The position numbers and the translations under genes are program-made. DNA of 64,000 nt, taken from the NCBI RefSeq assembly GCF_026262505.1, contig NC_067206.1, positions 11,117,507 to 11,181,506 on the forward strand. Direction: 5' to 3'. How positions within the stretch are numbered: position 1 is the stretch's first letter; every line of letters starts with the position of its first letter. The DNA comes from Trichomonas vaginalis G3. Its lineage: Eukaryota; Parabasalia; Trichomonadida; Trichomonadidae. Below, in pieces: positions 26,515 to 38,300 of this stretch. The notes under the pieces were generated by a model. That model was not told where the DNA came from, searched no databases, and saw only the letters and a list, made by a program, of their open reading frames with translations.

Positions 26515-28521
26515 ATGAAAGATTCCATTCACTGTGTTGGCATAGATTTTGGAAATCAGAATGCAATTGTTGCAGCCAACACCAATGAAAATATCAAAGT
26601 CTGCCTAAATCCTTCATCTACAAGGTTATCACCAACTTTGGTATCGTATGGCGACGAAAGGCGCTTTTTTGGAGATCTAGCTCAACAGAACCAACTCGAA
26701 AACATCAATTCTACGATTACATGTCTCAAAAAATTGATTGGATTAAAATATCAATCAGCAGAACGAGAAAGAATAGCCTCTCATGTTCAGTTTTCTATGG
26801 TTGAATTAAAAAACGGATATACTGGCATTTTAATTGAAAATGTTACTAATCAATACATTTTTACACCAGAACAGTGCATTGCATCATTATTAAAGTACTT
26901 AATTAACATTTCTAAAGAGAATGATCCAGAAGTAAACAAGTTATATTTATCAGTTGATACATTTTGTTCAAATATTCAAAGAATTGGACTTTTGAATGCA
27001 GCAAAAATAGCTGGTATAGATTGCGAACTAGTTACATCAACAGTTGCAGCAGGAGCAACATATATTTACTCTCATAAAGATAAATTACCAGAAGATCCCC
27101 AGCAATCTCAGGCCATTTGTGTAGTTGACATTGGCGATTCTTCATTAAAGGCTAGTGTCCTCAAATTGTCCCAAAATTCCATTGAAGTAATTGTCAACAT
27201 GCAAAATGATGATATCAGCGGCAACAAAATCACTGAACTTCTAATTGAGAATCTCCTCAAATTTATATCACAGAAATACTCCATCAATCCTAGCGACAAA
27301 CCCTCGTCCATGCTTCAATTTCTTAAATCTGTTGAAAAAGCCAAGAAAACCCTCTCAGTCAACACATCTGTTCCATTTGAATACCAGTATGGTGACAAAT
27401 ACATCAATTTTGTCCTTCAAAGAACAGATTTTGAAGCTCTAATCGAAGAATCCGCAGAAATTTGTGCATCAAGTGTAATAGAACTGATCAAAATCAGTGA
27501 TGTCCAGCCAATCTTCATAGAACTCATCGGAGGAACGTCCAGAATTCCGTTATTCCGCAAAAAGATAAGTGAAATCGGAATTCCGATTGTATCTGACATC
27601 AATGTCGATGAGTGTGTGGCAATTGGATGCGCTATGAAGCCTTCTTTGCAGATTGCAGACAAGTTGTCTTATCCAATCGAAATTTCTGAGGGAAATATAA
27701 CGGTTTTCGATGCTCTTGAGTTCATTCCGACAAAACCAAAGACTTGCAACATTCAAAATGCAAAATTCTCGTGTGATGTAAAAGTCGAGTCAAATGACAG
27801 CGATTACCAGGTTTTTGTTGACTCAAATGGAGTTTTCAGAGCTGTTGGTGACGTAAAAGTTACAATTCCAAACGATTTTTCGCAAAATCAAATCGAAAAA
27901 TTCAAATTTATTGAGAAAAACCTGGAAAAACGCGACAAAGATGTTATTGAAAGCTATGAATTCAAGAACATGCTTGAGTCAAAGATATTTGAAGCGGAAA
28001 GATACCTCAGAGACATGAAAAAGGAATTATTAAAGGAAGAAGCATTCCAAAAACTAGATCAGAGGGCTAAAGAGAACAGAGAATGGTTTGACAGTAATGA
28101 AAACATCAGACATTCGAAGGAAGAGTACAAATACAGAATTGAAAAATTATCTTCATCAATTTCAAAGGCAAAACGTAGTATAGACCTCAAAGATGAAGTT
28201 AAACAGCATCTTGAAAAACTTAATTCGTTTATTTCCAAGTTGAAACAAGAAATTAGCCAAGATCAGCCGAGAAAAGACAACGGACTGAAGAAAAGGCTGC
28301 TGGAAATGCTTGATGAGAACAATAACATACTCACAACTGCCCAGTTTCAGTTTCAGTTCCCAGATCTGCTGAATGTTGTTGACAAAGTCTGCGAATTTCT
28401 GAAGGACAACATTATCCAGATCTGCAAGAAGAAAGAGGAACTGCTCAAGATGCCTTTGTTGGTGAGCAAGAGGAGAAACCCAAGAGAAAACTTTTGGGAT
28501 GAAGCTTTAGGTTTGTATTAA
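26515..28521 (+). CDS. Hsp110/Hsp70-superfamily chaperone
   Basis: 668 residues from the ATG at 26515; the open frame extends upstream without ATG. The N-terminal ATPase domain shows GIDFGNQNAIVAAN near 8-21, then the second phosphate region as VVDIGDSSLKASVL near 203 (Hsp70 proper has DLGGGTFD; the changed form is typical of Hsp110), and IELIGGTSRIPLFRKKI near 342. A reduced beta domain follows (residues 390-460), then a long charged helical region (about 465-650). Hsp110 proteins act as nucleotide exchange factors and holdases for Hsp70 in the cytosol or ER. No signal peptide or KDEL is seen, so cytosolic is likely. It is shorter than typical Hsp110 and lacks the long acidic loop. Converges on the LRR gene with 40 bases between stops. 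Confidence 0.88.
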   Translation: MKDSIHCVGIDFGNQNAIVAANTNENIKVCLNPSSTRLSPTLVSYGDERRFFGDLAQQNQLENINSTITCLKKLIGLKYQSAERERIASHVQFSMVELKNGYTGILIENVTNQYIFTPEQCIASLLKYLINISKENDPEVNKLYLSVDTFCSNIQRIGLLNAAKIAGIDCELVTSTVAAGATYIYSHKDKLPEDPQQSQAICVVDIGDSSLKASVLKLSQNSIEVIVNMQNDDISGNKITELLIENLLKFISQKYSINPSDKPSSMLQFLKSVEKAKKTLSVNTSVPFEYQYGDKYINFVLQRTDFEALIEESAEICASSVIELIKISDVQPIFIELIGGTSRIPLFRKKISEIGIPIVSDINVDECVAIGCAMKPSLQIADKLSYPIEISEGNITVFDALEFIPTKPKTCNIQNAKFSCDVKVESNDSDYQVFVDSNGVFRAVGDVKVTIPNDFSQNQIEKFKFIEKNLEKRDKDVIESYEFKNMLESKIFEAERYLRDMKKELLKEEAFQKLDQRAKENREWFDSNENIRHSKEEYKYRIEKLSSSISKAKRSIDLKDEVKQHLEKLNSFISKLKQEISQDQPRKDNGLKKRLLEMLDENNNILTTAQFQFQFPDLLNVVDKVCEFLKDNIIQICKKKEELLKMPLLVSKRRNPRENFWDEALGLY

Positions 28522-28561
28522 TAAAATATATATTTTTTTTGTTTGTTTATATAAAAAAAAA

Positions 28562-30466
28562 TTATTTTTTTGTTGGAGAAGAAATGAAAAACGAACGGCG
28601 TGATGTTGTTGATTTCTGTGAGAAGGCACCTGATGAGCGAAGTTCTGATATCTTGTCTTTGATTGATGTAACTTCTTTTGATAAATTCAAATTTTTCAAT
28701 TTTTGGAGTTCAATTTTTTCCTGAATTTCTTCTTTTTCTATGAATAGTTTTAGTGCTTCTGATATTATCTCGTTTTTTCTCTTTCTTTCCAAATTGGACA
28801 ATCTAACTTTCCATTTTGCAAAATACCTTGACAAATCATTTAACAGGGCGATCTCATCTCCACCTGGAAATGCACTTACAGAATCACTGTCGTATACTAA
28901 CACTTCTGCAGCTTTTCTTTCGACGAGAGATTCTCCGCAGTCTCCTTCGAAATTTGCATCATTTGTCATCAGCAGGGCTTTTTGTGGCTGGTGATTGTCC
29001 TTTTCTGCTTTTGGCTTTTCGAAATCGGAGTAAATACTCTCAGACAAACCAGCAGGTCGGGTTAATTGGAGTGGTGACTGGTTAGAATCCATTGACTCTC
29101 CACGTGAAGCCAGGAATTCACTGGATTGGACAAGGAGAGAAGTTTTTCTTTCAGTTTTTGTCTGCGGATTTCCGTCGAAATCGCTTGCATCGCTGTTTTC
29201 TGTGTCATTTTTAATAAGGATCGTTGTTGATGTCAGATTTTCACCTTGCGAGGCATCGAAAACAGTGTCATCCTTATGGAGGAGAAGGTTGGAGTTACTA
29301 AGAAAAGTTACGCTTGAATGTCTTTTAATTTCTGTTGCTTCTGACTCAGAGTTCATTGTTTTGTCTTCATCTGATGCTTGGTCGTTGTCAATCGAATTGT
29401 ACTCATCAAATTTCTTTGGCTCTTCCTTTGATTTGTCCTCTGATTGGACACTTGTGTTTAGATTTGGCTTTTCTTCATCAGAAGCAATGTCGTTCGAAAC
29501 TAAAGTGTCTTCATCCTTCTTCTCGCTGCTGCAGTTGTTGTTCTGAAAGAGATTGAGCGGCTTTTCGTCAACAAATGATCCTTCGCTGTCTGAAATTTGT
29601 TCCTGTTTCGTTTCTGACTTTGTTGATTGAAAATTATCGGAATTTTCTGGTGCTTTTTCAGATGAAATGGTGGCTTTGGTTTCTGTAGTTTCGTCATTTT
29701 CTGTTTCTTGCGTAACAAATTCAAAAGAGGTCTCGTTCAACTTTTGGAGTAGATCTAGGAGACTTTCAATGTCATATGTTGAATTACATAGCTGTATTAG
29801 CTCTTTGTGACTGTTTATATGCTTATTCGGAAGTTTGCACTGTATTGCGTATTTATTGAGAGTTTTGTGATAATTGAGAATCAATTCTCTTAAATGTGAA
29901 AAGTATTGTTTGAATGAAATGTTAAAATTATTTGATCTGATCGTATTTATTAAATCTTTCTCGTGTGAAATTAAATCAATTGAAATATCAGGAGAAATTC
30001 CAGAAACTTTTGATAACTTTAGAGCAGATAGAATGTTATTTATGGATTCTAAATGTAATAGCATTGTTTGCTCTAGATTAATTTGAATTTTAACATATAT
30101 TGGAGAAAATTCTAAATCTGATATAGGTTTACCATTAATTAACTCAAGAGAAGGGACAATTGAAAGTAAATATGGGTAAAATAATGGAAAATTACAAATA
30201 GGATTCCCTCTAATAACAATATTTTTTAAATTATGGCAGCGAGATAATGGTTCGAGTGCATTAATTGTAGAAATTTTATTGTTTTCGATATTAAGATATG
30301 AAATATTCTTTAATTGATGGATTCCTTTCAATGAAGAAAGTCTGTTATTTGAAATTATAACGGAACAAGCGCATAAACATTGCCTAGGAAGCTTATCTAT
30401 AGTTTCTACACTACTGCTTGTAGCACGGATTGTATCATTTTGATAAGATAAGACTTCTGAAAGCAT
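28562..30466 (-). CDS. leucine-rich-repeat protein with long acidic and coiled-coil tail
   Basis: 634 residues. Residues about 25-110 hold leucine-rich repeats of the SDS22-like type: NNRLSSLKGIHQLKNISYLN, ENNKISTINALEPLSRCHNL, then the capping segment NFPLFYPYLLSIVPSLELIN, like LRRcap proteins of axonemes and centrosomes. A helical region follows to about 255, then an acidic, Ser/Glu-rich disordered segment (270-500), then a coiled coil (530-610) and a Ser/Arg-rich end. Such layouts occur in flagellar and basal-body proteins, which fits a flagellated protist but is not shown. Next to the SAPS gene on the same strand, 112 bases apart. Confidence 0.8.
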   Translation of the reverse strand: MLSEVLSYQNDTIRATSSSVETIDKLPRQCLCACSVIISNNRLSSLKGIHQLKNISYLNIENNKISTINALEPLSRCHNLKNIVIRGNPICNFPLFYPYLLSIVPSLELINGKPISDLEFSPIYVKIQINLEQTMLLHLESINNILSALKLSKVSGISPDISIDLISHEKDLINTIRSNNFNISFKQYFSHLRELILNYHKTLNKYAIQCKLPNKHINSHKELIQLCNSTYDIESLLDLLQKLNETSFEFVTQETENDETTETKATISSEKAPENSDNFQSTKSETKQEQISDSEGSFVDEKPLNLFQNNNCSSEKKDEDTLVSNDIASDEEKPNLNTSVQSEDKSKEEPKKFDEYNSIDNDQASDEDKTMNSESEATEIKRHSSVTFLSNSNLLLHKDDTVFDASQGENLTSTTILIKNDTENSDASDFDGNPQTKTERKTSLLVQSSEFLASRGESMDSNQSPLQLTRPAGLSESIYSDFEKPKAEKDNHQPQKALLMTNDANFEGDCGESLVERKAAEVLVYDSDSVSAFPGGDEIALLNDLSRYFAKWKVRLSNLERKRKNEIISEALKLFIEKEEIQEKIELQKLKNLNLSKEVTSIKDKISELRSSGAFSQKSTTSRRSFFISSPTKK

Positions 30467-30578
30467 ATTATTATTATTGATTCAAATAAATTTTTTTTTG
30501 ACAAATTTCACAAATATTTTTGCACAATTATAAAGTAATATATAAATACATTTTACAAACATTTTTGCACAATTATAT

Positions 30579-32153
30579 TCATAATTCTTCTTCATCGTAA
30601 TCATCATCCAAGAAATCCTCTTCTTCGAACTCATCGTCATCTCCTCCGAAGAAGAATGCTTTTCCGAAGATGGAAATCGCTGCCTCTCGCGGTGTTACGT
30701 AATCATCGTCGTCATCATCTTGATAGTACTGATTTGGCATCATTCCTCCGAATGGCTTGGAAATTACGTCTCTCATCTGAGATATTTTGTCCTCTAAGAA
30801 CTTATTCCACTCCTCATTTTCCGGATCTGGTCCCAACTTCTTCGAAATATAGTTAGATATGGCGTACAAGTGTCCTATGTATGACACTTGTTTGTGGTCG
30901 TAGCCATCAAACGCTTTTATGATCTCTTCATACATGTTTAACTTTTTAATTAATAATCTGAGGGATTTGTCATCTTTTCCGATCTTGAGCATGACATTAT
31001 AGAAAGATTGGTGCAGGAAAGTGTGAAATGGGAGCTCCATGAACTTTTTAAATAGGTATTTCATCATATCAACTACGCATGGTTCCGGATCGGGGTAAAC
31101 TTGGAGGATGGCAGTAATAAGCTCAATTGCTCTGTACTTGTCGTCAAGAAATGGCCGGTCTTGCTGTACAAATTCACATAATGCTTCTAAATTTTCAGCT
31201 GTTTCGGCAAATATGGTCCCAAATAAGATATTGCTCTGCATCTCTGATTCTTCTTCGTATATAACAAGGCCAAGAACCTCGTAAACTACGCGAAATGCAG
31301 CAGCAGCAACATGAGTAGTCGCATTGTATCCGAAATCGAAAAATCGAGCAATGCTGTTCTTCTTGGTAAAGAGATCAAGTACCGGAGACCCTAGTTCGGC
31401 TGAGCAAATGATGTTTCTGAGGAAATTTAAAAGACGCTCATTGATGTAATCGATGTTTCCGAACGAGTTGTAGATAGCTTGGTCAACACGCGTATTTTCG
31501 ATGTATTTCCACATAGATTTGCGAGTATCACAGGTGATGATTTCCATTAGGTTCGAAATAGAGAGATGATGAACTCGACTTAAAAGAAGTGGTATAAATT
31601 TGTCTTTGGGAAGTTTATTAAGGATGCCACAATCTGAATCTTTCATGTAAAATTCGATTAATTTACAAAAACAAGTGGAATCTACTTCTGAAAAGTCTGC
31701 CTCTTGAGAAATAAATGCATAAATATGGGATGCAAATTCTGGTGAGTTCTGAATTTGATTTGTGAATGGTTGCATATTTGATAAAAGAAGATCTAAAGCC
31801 TTTTTTTGAATAACAACACTTGTTTTGATTACTCCTATAGCAACATCTACAAATTCACCGACATGCTTCAAAATAAAGTCTAATAATTTTGGGACTTGCC
31901 TTTTTATGGCTGTTTTAATTGTATCCTCTTTAATTAAGTCAATAATGCTTGAATTTGGATTAGATATTATGCTAGTTATGCGATTAAGTGTTTTCTCATC
32001 AATGAACCAGGCAGACATTTTTTTTTCTAGCACGTTTTCACCAAATTCATCATTTATATCTCGAGATGTTACCTTGGATAGATTGATTTCGTTTCGTTCT
32101 GTGAATGAAGGTTCTACTAAGGCAGGAATTATGTTACCCATCAACCCATACAT
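30579..32153 (-). CDS. SAPS-domain protein (PP6/Sit4 phosphatase regulatory subunit-like)
   Basis: 524 residues. The start of the domain reads SAWFIDEKTLNRI then LIKEDTIKTAIKRQVPKLLDFIL, matching the pattern of SAPS proteins (short W/F-rich helix, DEK-LL, ED-hxxh-KxxN/hxLLDFL). The rest is an all-helical, ARM-like solenoid to about residue 470. The C-terminus is very acidic (GGDDDEFEEEDFLDDDYDEEEL). Family role: bind the catalytic subunit of PP6/Sit4 and direct it in cell-cycle and growth control. The match is by eye and moderately strong. Transcribed divergently from the AHI1-like gene across 1.1 kb. Confidence 0.65.
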   Translation of the reverse strand: MYGLMGNIIPALVEPSFTERNEINLSKVTSRDINDEFGENVLEKKMSAWFIDEKTLNRITSIISNPNSSIIDLIKEDTIKTAIKRQVPKLLDFILKHVGEFVDVAIGVIKTSVVIQKKALDLLLSNMQPFTNQIQNSPEFASHIYAFISQEADFSEVDSTCFCKLIEFYMKDSDCGILNKLPKDKFIPLLLSRVHHLSISNLMEIITCDTRKSMWKYIENTRVDQAIYNSFGNIDYINERLLNFLRNIICSAELGSPVLDLFTKKNSIARFFDFGYNATTHVAAAAFRVVYEVLGLVIYEEESEMQSNILFGTIFAETAENLEALCEFVQQDRPFLDDKYRAIELITAILQVYPDPEPCVVDMMKYLFKKFMELPFHTFLHQSFYNVMLKIGKDDKSLRLLIKKLNMYEEIIKAFDGYDHKQVSYIGHLYAISNYISKKLGPDPENEEWNKFLEDKISQMRDVISKPFGGMMPNQYYQDDDDDDYVTPREAAISIFGKAFFFGGDDDEFEEEDFLDDDYDEEEL

Positions 32154-33299
32154 TTATGTATTTGATTAGTTCAAAATTAGGAAAATAAATTAATATTGTT
32201 GGTTATTGTTTCAATTAATGTTATTAAATCTTTGTTAGATGTATTATAATTTTGGTCGCTGAAATTCAAAATCCAGATACTTTTGAATTGAGAGTTCTGA
32301 GAAGTGATTCCACCATAACCCCCATCCATGGAGGTTAGAATTCATACTAGAAATGCAGTGTCCAATGGTAATGTTACCCCTTATATTACTTTAAAAATCT
32401 ATCACTTTTTGGTCTCAATTGTATTCGAAATGAATATGAAATATGATGTTATCTAGTATTTTTTATAATATATCAATGACCATCAAAAATTATAAATAAA
32501 TGTTTATTAAATATATCGCAATATAAGAATTCATAAATAAATTTTGAATATCAAGGAGAAATATTTGATTCCAAGAAAGAGGACAAGGAAAGATATATTT
32601 ATCAAGGGTATATCGAATTTAAACTGTAATAAGCTTTGCAAACATGAATTTAGGCCAATAAATTTGATAATATTGATATTATAAAATCAATGAAATTCGA
32701 TAAGCTTTGTGTTATCCATAGTTGAGAATTTTCCTATTTGATATAAAATCAAATAGGACTGATAATTATTGGAAAAAATTATTTAAAATGCACATGTATT
32801 GGGGATCTGTAGCTGAAATTTTGAATTAAGTTGAGTAAATATTGATTGTAGCATTGTAAGACATCGGAAAATCATATATTTTTTAAAAATCTGGATTAAA
32901 TTAAGGTGAAATCTCTAATTATTGTCATTTTTGTTTGGAGATTATCAAAGTTGTGGCAGAGTTAGAGGTATGCCTTTGGAAAATTACGGGATATTTCAAA
33001 TACTGGTGCGCTCAGAGGATGAAAAAAATTGTTTCATTAAAATTGAGAAGGAAATTTAACGTACAATAATATAATTGATACTTACATTATGCTCATTATA
33101 TGGGTTAAATTTCAAATTACCCTTGTCAGACGATAACGATTATTTTTCAATATAATAATCGTTCTTGAAAAAAGGTAACCCCAATGGATTGTATTTAAAT
33201 CGTATGTACATTCTATTTCATCAAAAAAATTTACCCTTTTCTCTCATATTTTTGGTAGAAACACTTCTGAGTTCTGATGTCAGTTTAGAAATTTTACGA
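32154..33299. other. divergent intergenic region
   Basis: 1.1 kb without a convincing gene. The only structure I see is a 10-bp hairpin, aacgattatt / aataatcgtt, at 33135-33163, 140 bases upstream of the AHI1-like start. Part of this stretch just before 33300 is open in the AHI1 frame, so a longer N-terminus starting at ATG 33204 cannot be excluded. Confidence 0.45.
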
Positions 33300-35030
33300 A
33301 TGAGCGATGAAATCTTTTCAATATCCGTATATGGGACTTCCGAATTGAACTGCCGAAGCTCCATGAAGAACGTTGCCTGTAAAGTTTCTATAGTTAACAC
33401 TATTACAGGAACTCTTGTCACCAAATCAGATGTTAATAGAAAAGTAATTTCTGTACGTGAAGCTCAAAACAGTCAATATATTTCACCTATTGTAACTAAG
33501 TATATCGATTCAGCCCGCTTATCATCGCCAATATTCAAATGGAATGAAACTTTTATTTATAACGAACTTTATTCATATATTACGAAACCAAATTTAATGT
33601 TTATTTTTGAAATCATTGACTATACTATATATGAAGGATGCAAGCAATTCTGCCCATTAGCGTGGGGTTATTTAAAACTTCGAAATCTTGATGGAAAACT
33701 CGTTAATGCAGATTCTCCTCGAAATATACAATTATACGAATACCCTCAAGGATATCAATTAACGAACCATTCAACAATTGTCAAATGTTGCGATTTAATC
33801 AACAAAAGAGTTAATATTGATTGTATTTTACGAGTTTGCATTAAACCAGTTCAACCTCAGCAGTTTGTAACTATTACCAAACGTCCTAAGTCTGTTTTTG
33901 AAAAAGAAGTCGGAGAAGTGGATATTCATGAATTAATTAAGACAGAAGAAGAAGATTCACTATCAATTGCCATAGAACATAGCGACATTGATAATGAGCC
34001 AGCCTCACAATGCATTCTTCCAAGAGTTTTGAAAACGCAATTATATCCTGGCGACCACGGGGCTCTCTACCTTACATTTAATCATGCAGGCACAATGTTA
34101 GCTGCCGCAGTTCATAAGGATCATCAATACTATATAGATTTGATTAATACTGCAACATTCAAATTAATTGATTCATTTCCAGCACACATTGAGACTATTT
34201 ATGAACTAGAATTTTCCAAAAACGACAATTTACTGCTTTCTGTATCTGCTGATTGCTCAGCCAAAGTTTGGACTGTGGAAGGTCCGCACAAACCTTTAAT
34301 TATGCCACATTCCAAATTTGTATACACAGGCAAGTTTCATCCGATTGACAACAATCTTATATTTACTGCCGGATATGATGGGATCATTTATGTATGGGAT
34401 TACAACCAAAAAAAGTGTTTCAAACAATTCATAGGGCATAAAACTAGAATTAACTCAATGACTTTCTCTCCAAATGGCAGAAGACTATATTGTGGCGATT
34501 CTTCTGGCGTAATTTCAGTTTGGAGGACAGTTATTGAGAATGGAGAACTAAAATTCTCAAACAAAAGATTTTTAGTTGATGACGAGATTGGAAATACGCC
34601 AATATCCCATATGGAAATGGTCCGCTCGAATTTTTGTTTACTAATTCATACTCATGATGATGTTATTAGGGTTTTCGATACAAAGGCTATGACTACAACA
34701 ACAAGATATATTGGCGCAAAGTGTAGGCGCTATTTAATAAGATCAACATTCTCCCCTGATGGTCAATTCATCATTTCTGGATCAGAAGATGGAAACATAT
34801 TAATTTGGACAGTTAAATCTCCGAAATCATCTAACACAGTTCAATGGACAAATAAGTTTAACAAACCTGTGACGAGCCTTGCTTGGAATCCAAAGAGGAA
34901 TATGATTGCAATCTCCTCTTTCGGTGAGGGGCAGCCAATACTAATTTTCGTTGATCCTGATGAGTCAGAATTTGATTTGTCAAATGTTGAAGAAGTTTCT
35001 ATGAAATCAGAAGAATCAGATCAATTCTAA
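33300..35030 (+). CDS. AHI1: Jouberin (AHI1)-like WD40 protein
   Basis: 576 residues from ATG 33300 (MSDEIFSISVYG); an upstream in-frame ATG at 33204 would add 32 residues. N-terminal 200 residues resemble the C2-like region of Jouberin (ACKVSIVNTITG; WNETFIYNELYSY). WD40 repeats run from about 235 to 555. The best match to AHI1 is HSKFVYTGKFHPIDNN, ...FTAGYDGIIYVWDY, then YCGDSSGVISVWRT, which follow animal Jouberin (PSFVYTAKFHP, YSGDCTGVIVVWNT) closely. No SH3 domain is seen at the end. Jouberin acts at the ciliary transition zone; a trichomonad homologue would suit its flagella. Ends with an acidic tail. Convergent with the eIF4G-like gene. Confidence 0.8.
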   Translation: MSDEIFSISVYGTSELNCRSSMKNVACKVSIVNTITGTLVTKSDVNRKVISVREAQNSQYISPIVTKYIDSARLSSPIFKWNETFIYNELYSYITKPNLMFIFEIIDYTIYEGCKQFCPLAWGYLKLRNLDGKLVNADSPRNIQLYEYPQGYQLTNHSTIVKCCDLINKRVNIDCILRVCIKPVQPQQFVTITKRPKSVFEKEVGEVDIHELIKTEEEDSLSIAIEHSDIDNEPASQCILPRVLKTQLYPGDHGALYLTFNHAGTMLAAAVHKDHQYYIDLINTATFKLIDSFPAHIETIYELEFSKNDNLLLSVSADCSAKVWTVEGPHKPLIMPHSKFVYTGKFHPIDNNLIFTAGYDGIIYVWDYNQKKCFKQFIGHKTRINSMTFSPNGRRLYCGDSSGVISVWRTVIENGELKFSNKRFLVDDEIGNTPISHMEMVRSNFCLLIHTHDDVIRVFDTKAMTTTTRYIGAKCRRYLIRSTFSPDGQFIISGSEDGNILIWTVKSPKSSNTVQWTNKFNKPVTSLAWNPKRNMIAISSFGEGQPILIFVDPDESEFDLSNVEEVSMKSEESDQF

Positions 35031-35305
35031 TATTTGCTATAGACTTCATGTTTTATTGTTTTTTTATATAAAATTTTTGTAAGTATTTCATTATTTTATG
35101 CAATGATATATCATAATATTGATGGAATGAATCCTAAATTTTTTATTATGTAAGTAAGTAAAAAAAATTCATTAAGAATTAACGAAGAACTTTATATAAA
35201 ATCAATATAAAAGAAAACATAACTAAATAGTAAATATATAATATATAAAAGTTTTGTATAAATTACAATATTTTTTTTGATCATATATAAAAAAAAAGAA
35301 TTAAA

Positions 35306-38300
35306 TTATTTCTTGTATTTCTTGATGAAATCATCAAGAGTGAATGTGAAGAATCCGTTTGTGATGTGTAAGATAGCATTCATCTCGTCGAGCGATGCGT
35401 TTTCTTGCATAGAAACACACAAACGAAGAAGTTTATGAAGATGTTTAGGAACATCTTTTAAACTTCTTTTTCCATCTTTCTCCATACGAGTAAATATAGT
35501 ACGGAAAATAGAGATACAAATCATACGTGACATATATGTTATTTTGACTTCTTTGTCGAATATAATCTTAGGCATCTTGACAATCAAGTTTATCTCGTCA
35601 TCACGCACACCAGGAGCTTGAAGAGATTCGGAGAAGTCCCAGTTGTCGAAAAGCCACCACTTAATGTCGTTCATGCAGTCCCATGCTTTATCTGAGAACA
35701 TGCGGTGGATATCGTCTGCCTCTGCGTAACCGATGATACCATTAAGAAGAAACATGATAGACAAGTCAGAAAGAGCTGTCCAAAGACCTCTGAAATCACT
35801 GATGACGTCGTTCTCTTTGAACTCCGAAACTTGGTGTTCCATGATTTGAACGATGTCGTCGGCGTATGCTTTCTTATCGCGCATGACGTCAACGATGAAT
35901 CGAAGGAATGTGAACAAGTCGTTGGGAAAGTCGATTATAAGCTGAAGAGCTGCCTGGAAAAAGTCCGGTGCTTCGATGATAAGAACTGGGAGTTCGAAAT
36001 CGTTAGTCTTGTAGTCATCGAATGCACCACGAACTGTGTTAATTGTCTCTTCTTTGATTTCTTTAATGTCAAGCTCATCAAGTTGTTCAATGCCTTTCTT
36101 GATGTATTTGTTCTTAACTTCAACAATTTCGTAGATCATGAACTGGAAACGAGGCTTAAGAAGTTTAGATTGTGCAACAACATCAAGACGACGCCACATT
36201 TGTGGATTAACTTTGATGATGAAGTTTGCACCAGCATTCACAACGAAGTGATGAAGCATCTCGATGTGTGTGGAATGAGGAGGGTTCTTCTCGACTTTCT
36301 CGAAAAGAGAGTTGATAGCAGTGTGACCATTTGCCTCCGCCATTGCATTAACTGCAAGAAGACAACCGAAGAAGGCAGCAGTACCATTGCAGTTGTTCAC
36401 GTCGCTCTCTCGCTCTTCCTGGCCTGGATTGCTGATGTACTCAAAGAACTTAGTGATGATCTCGCGAACAACTGTCTCTCGGAATTTATCGCTGCTGCAA
36501 ATAGCAGTGAACTTGGCATATGCTGGAGCAAATGACTGCTCGTTAATGGCTTTAGTAGTGAATGTCTCAACAGCAAAGTTGATTCTTTCGTCTGTTGTAA
36601 GTAGAGGAGTAAGTTCTTCATCTGTCATGTGAAGTGTCTTGAATGTAAGCCTGTTGTATGCCATCTTGATCTGGAAGCGGAATGCTTCATCTGAGTTCTC
36701 GTTCCATTGACCCTGAGTTTTGAGAGACTTGGTAGGAATGAAAACGTCTGGATTGTCTTTTGGATTACGCTTCCGATATGCTTCCGCAGCTGCTTCTCGC
36801 TTAGCACGCTCTTGCTCTTGGATAAGCTGTTGTTTGCGTTGCTTCTGCTCCTCCAAACGTTGCTGTGCTGTAAGAATTGGAGTAGATTTTCCTTTATCTT
36901 TATCTTTGCCTTTTTCTTCAGCGTAAATTTCAGGATACAACATTTCGTGATGTAAAAGTTGTAAGAGTTTGAAACCAGGTGATTTTTGGATAACTGAGAT
37001 CGATGATAATGTATTTATGTTTGTGACACCTTTACGAAGATCTCTAAGTGTTTCAACTGGGTAAATGTTCTTTTGAACAATGCATTGGCTAGAAGGAACG
37101 TTTCCTGCACGAACAATTTGAATAGGAGCAGTTGGCCTTGTACTTTCCGATGTTTTGATTGTAATATATTTAGTATTACGTTCTTTACCTTCTGCATCAA
37201 CTTCTGTTACTTCATGGATTATGCCATCTTCAAGGCCTTTTGGTTTCTCAACTGTTGGGCCATCAATAGGATATTCAGGGAATGGATTGGCTTCTTCGTT
37301 TTCGTAGTAAACTCCTTTATCCATTCCTGGCTTAGAAACAGAAAGAGATGTTTGCAAGACACCTGCATAAAGTTTCTTTTGTTTTGTTGGTTGATTATTT
37401 TGGCTCCATCGGAGTTCAAGTGTTTGATTACCACCTGGTGCTTCAATTTTCATATCAGAGTAATGATCATCAAAAATGTTAGGAACAGATTTAGTACGAA
37501 CCTGCAAACCAGATGAATGTGATAGATCAACTGATAAGCCAGGTCGACTTAAGATACTTTCTTTCTCAATGACATCGAGTGGCTTTGCTGAAGGTTGAGA
37601 TCTTGGTAAGGAAAGTGCTGTTTTGATGTTTCCCTTTAAAACAGGTTGCTCTGAAAGTATTTCGTGATCATTGGTCTTTTCGTATCTTGTCGAGTAGTCT
37701 AATGACAGTTTGCCTGCTTTTGATGTAATCGCAGACTGTGATGAAGATTTATGCTTTGGAATGGATACAGGATTCTCTAAAAACTTAGATATGTCACTAA
37801 GTTGCATTTGAAGAAGTAAGGATGAGTCGACTTCTTGATTGATCGGATCTTCTTCTTGGAGCTCGTCTTCTGTAGGGATCTCTGAGAGTTCAATTGGACG
37901 TGAAAGAATACTGTTGTGAATTGATGAAGGATCAAAGGATGACGATGTCTTAATAGTCCGTCTAGACTTTTGGATCTGACTGTTGTTGCTGCTGTTATTA
38001 ACTTCTTCAGTCATTGATTCAAGTGATCCTTTAAGAGGAATGTTAATATTTAATGGAGTCCTTGAGCGTGGAGGTGGAAGAGGAATTGTACTTGGAGATG
38101 TGAAATCAATTGATTGTGATCGAACTCGGATTTGCCTGTTAGATGATGAAACTGGAATCGATATCTCTTTTGGAATAATGTGAGCTGTTTGCCTTGTAGG
38201 AATATAATAATTTTTTCCGGGAGCTTTTTTATCATTGTCGACTTCAACTCCAGGATATTTGTCATCTTCCGATGAATAATTGTAACTATCTGAGTAATCG

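Noticed and set aside
28740-29556. Rightward ORFs opposite the LRR gene
   Set aside because: Shadows of the acidic Ser/Glu-rich segment; no family signal.
35705-36955. Long rightward ORFs opposite the eIF4G-like gene, up to 276 codons
   Set aside because: They lie opposite the MIF4G domain, are Cys/Phe-rich in the manner of antisense frames and match nothing.
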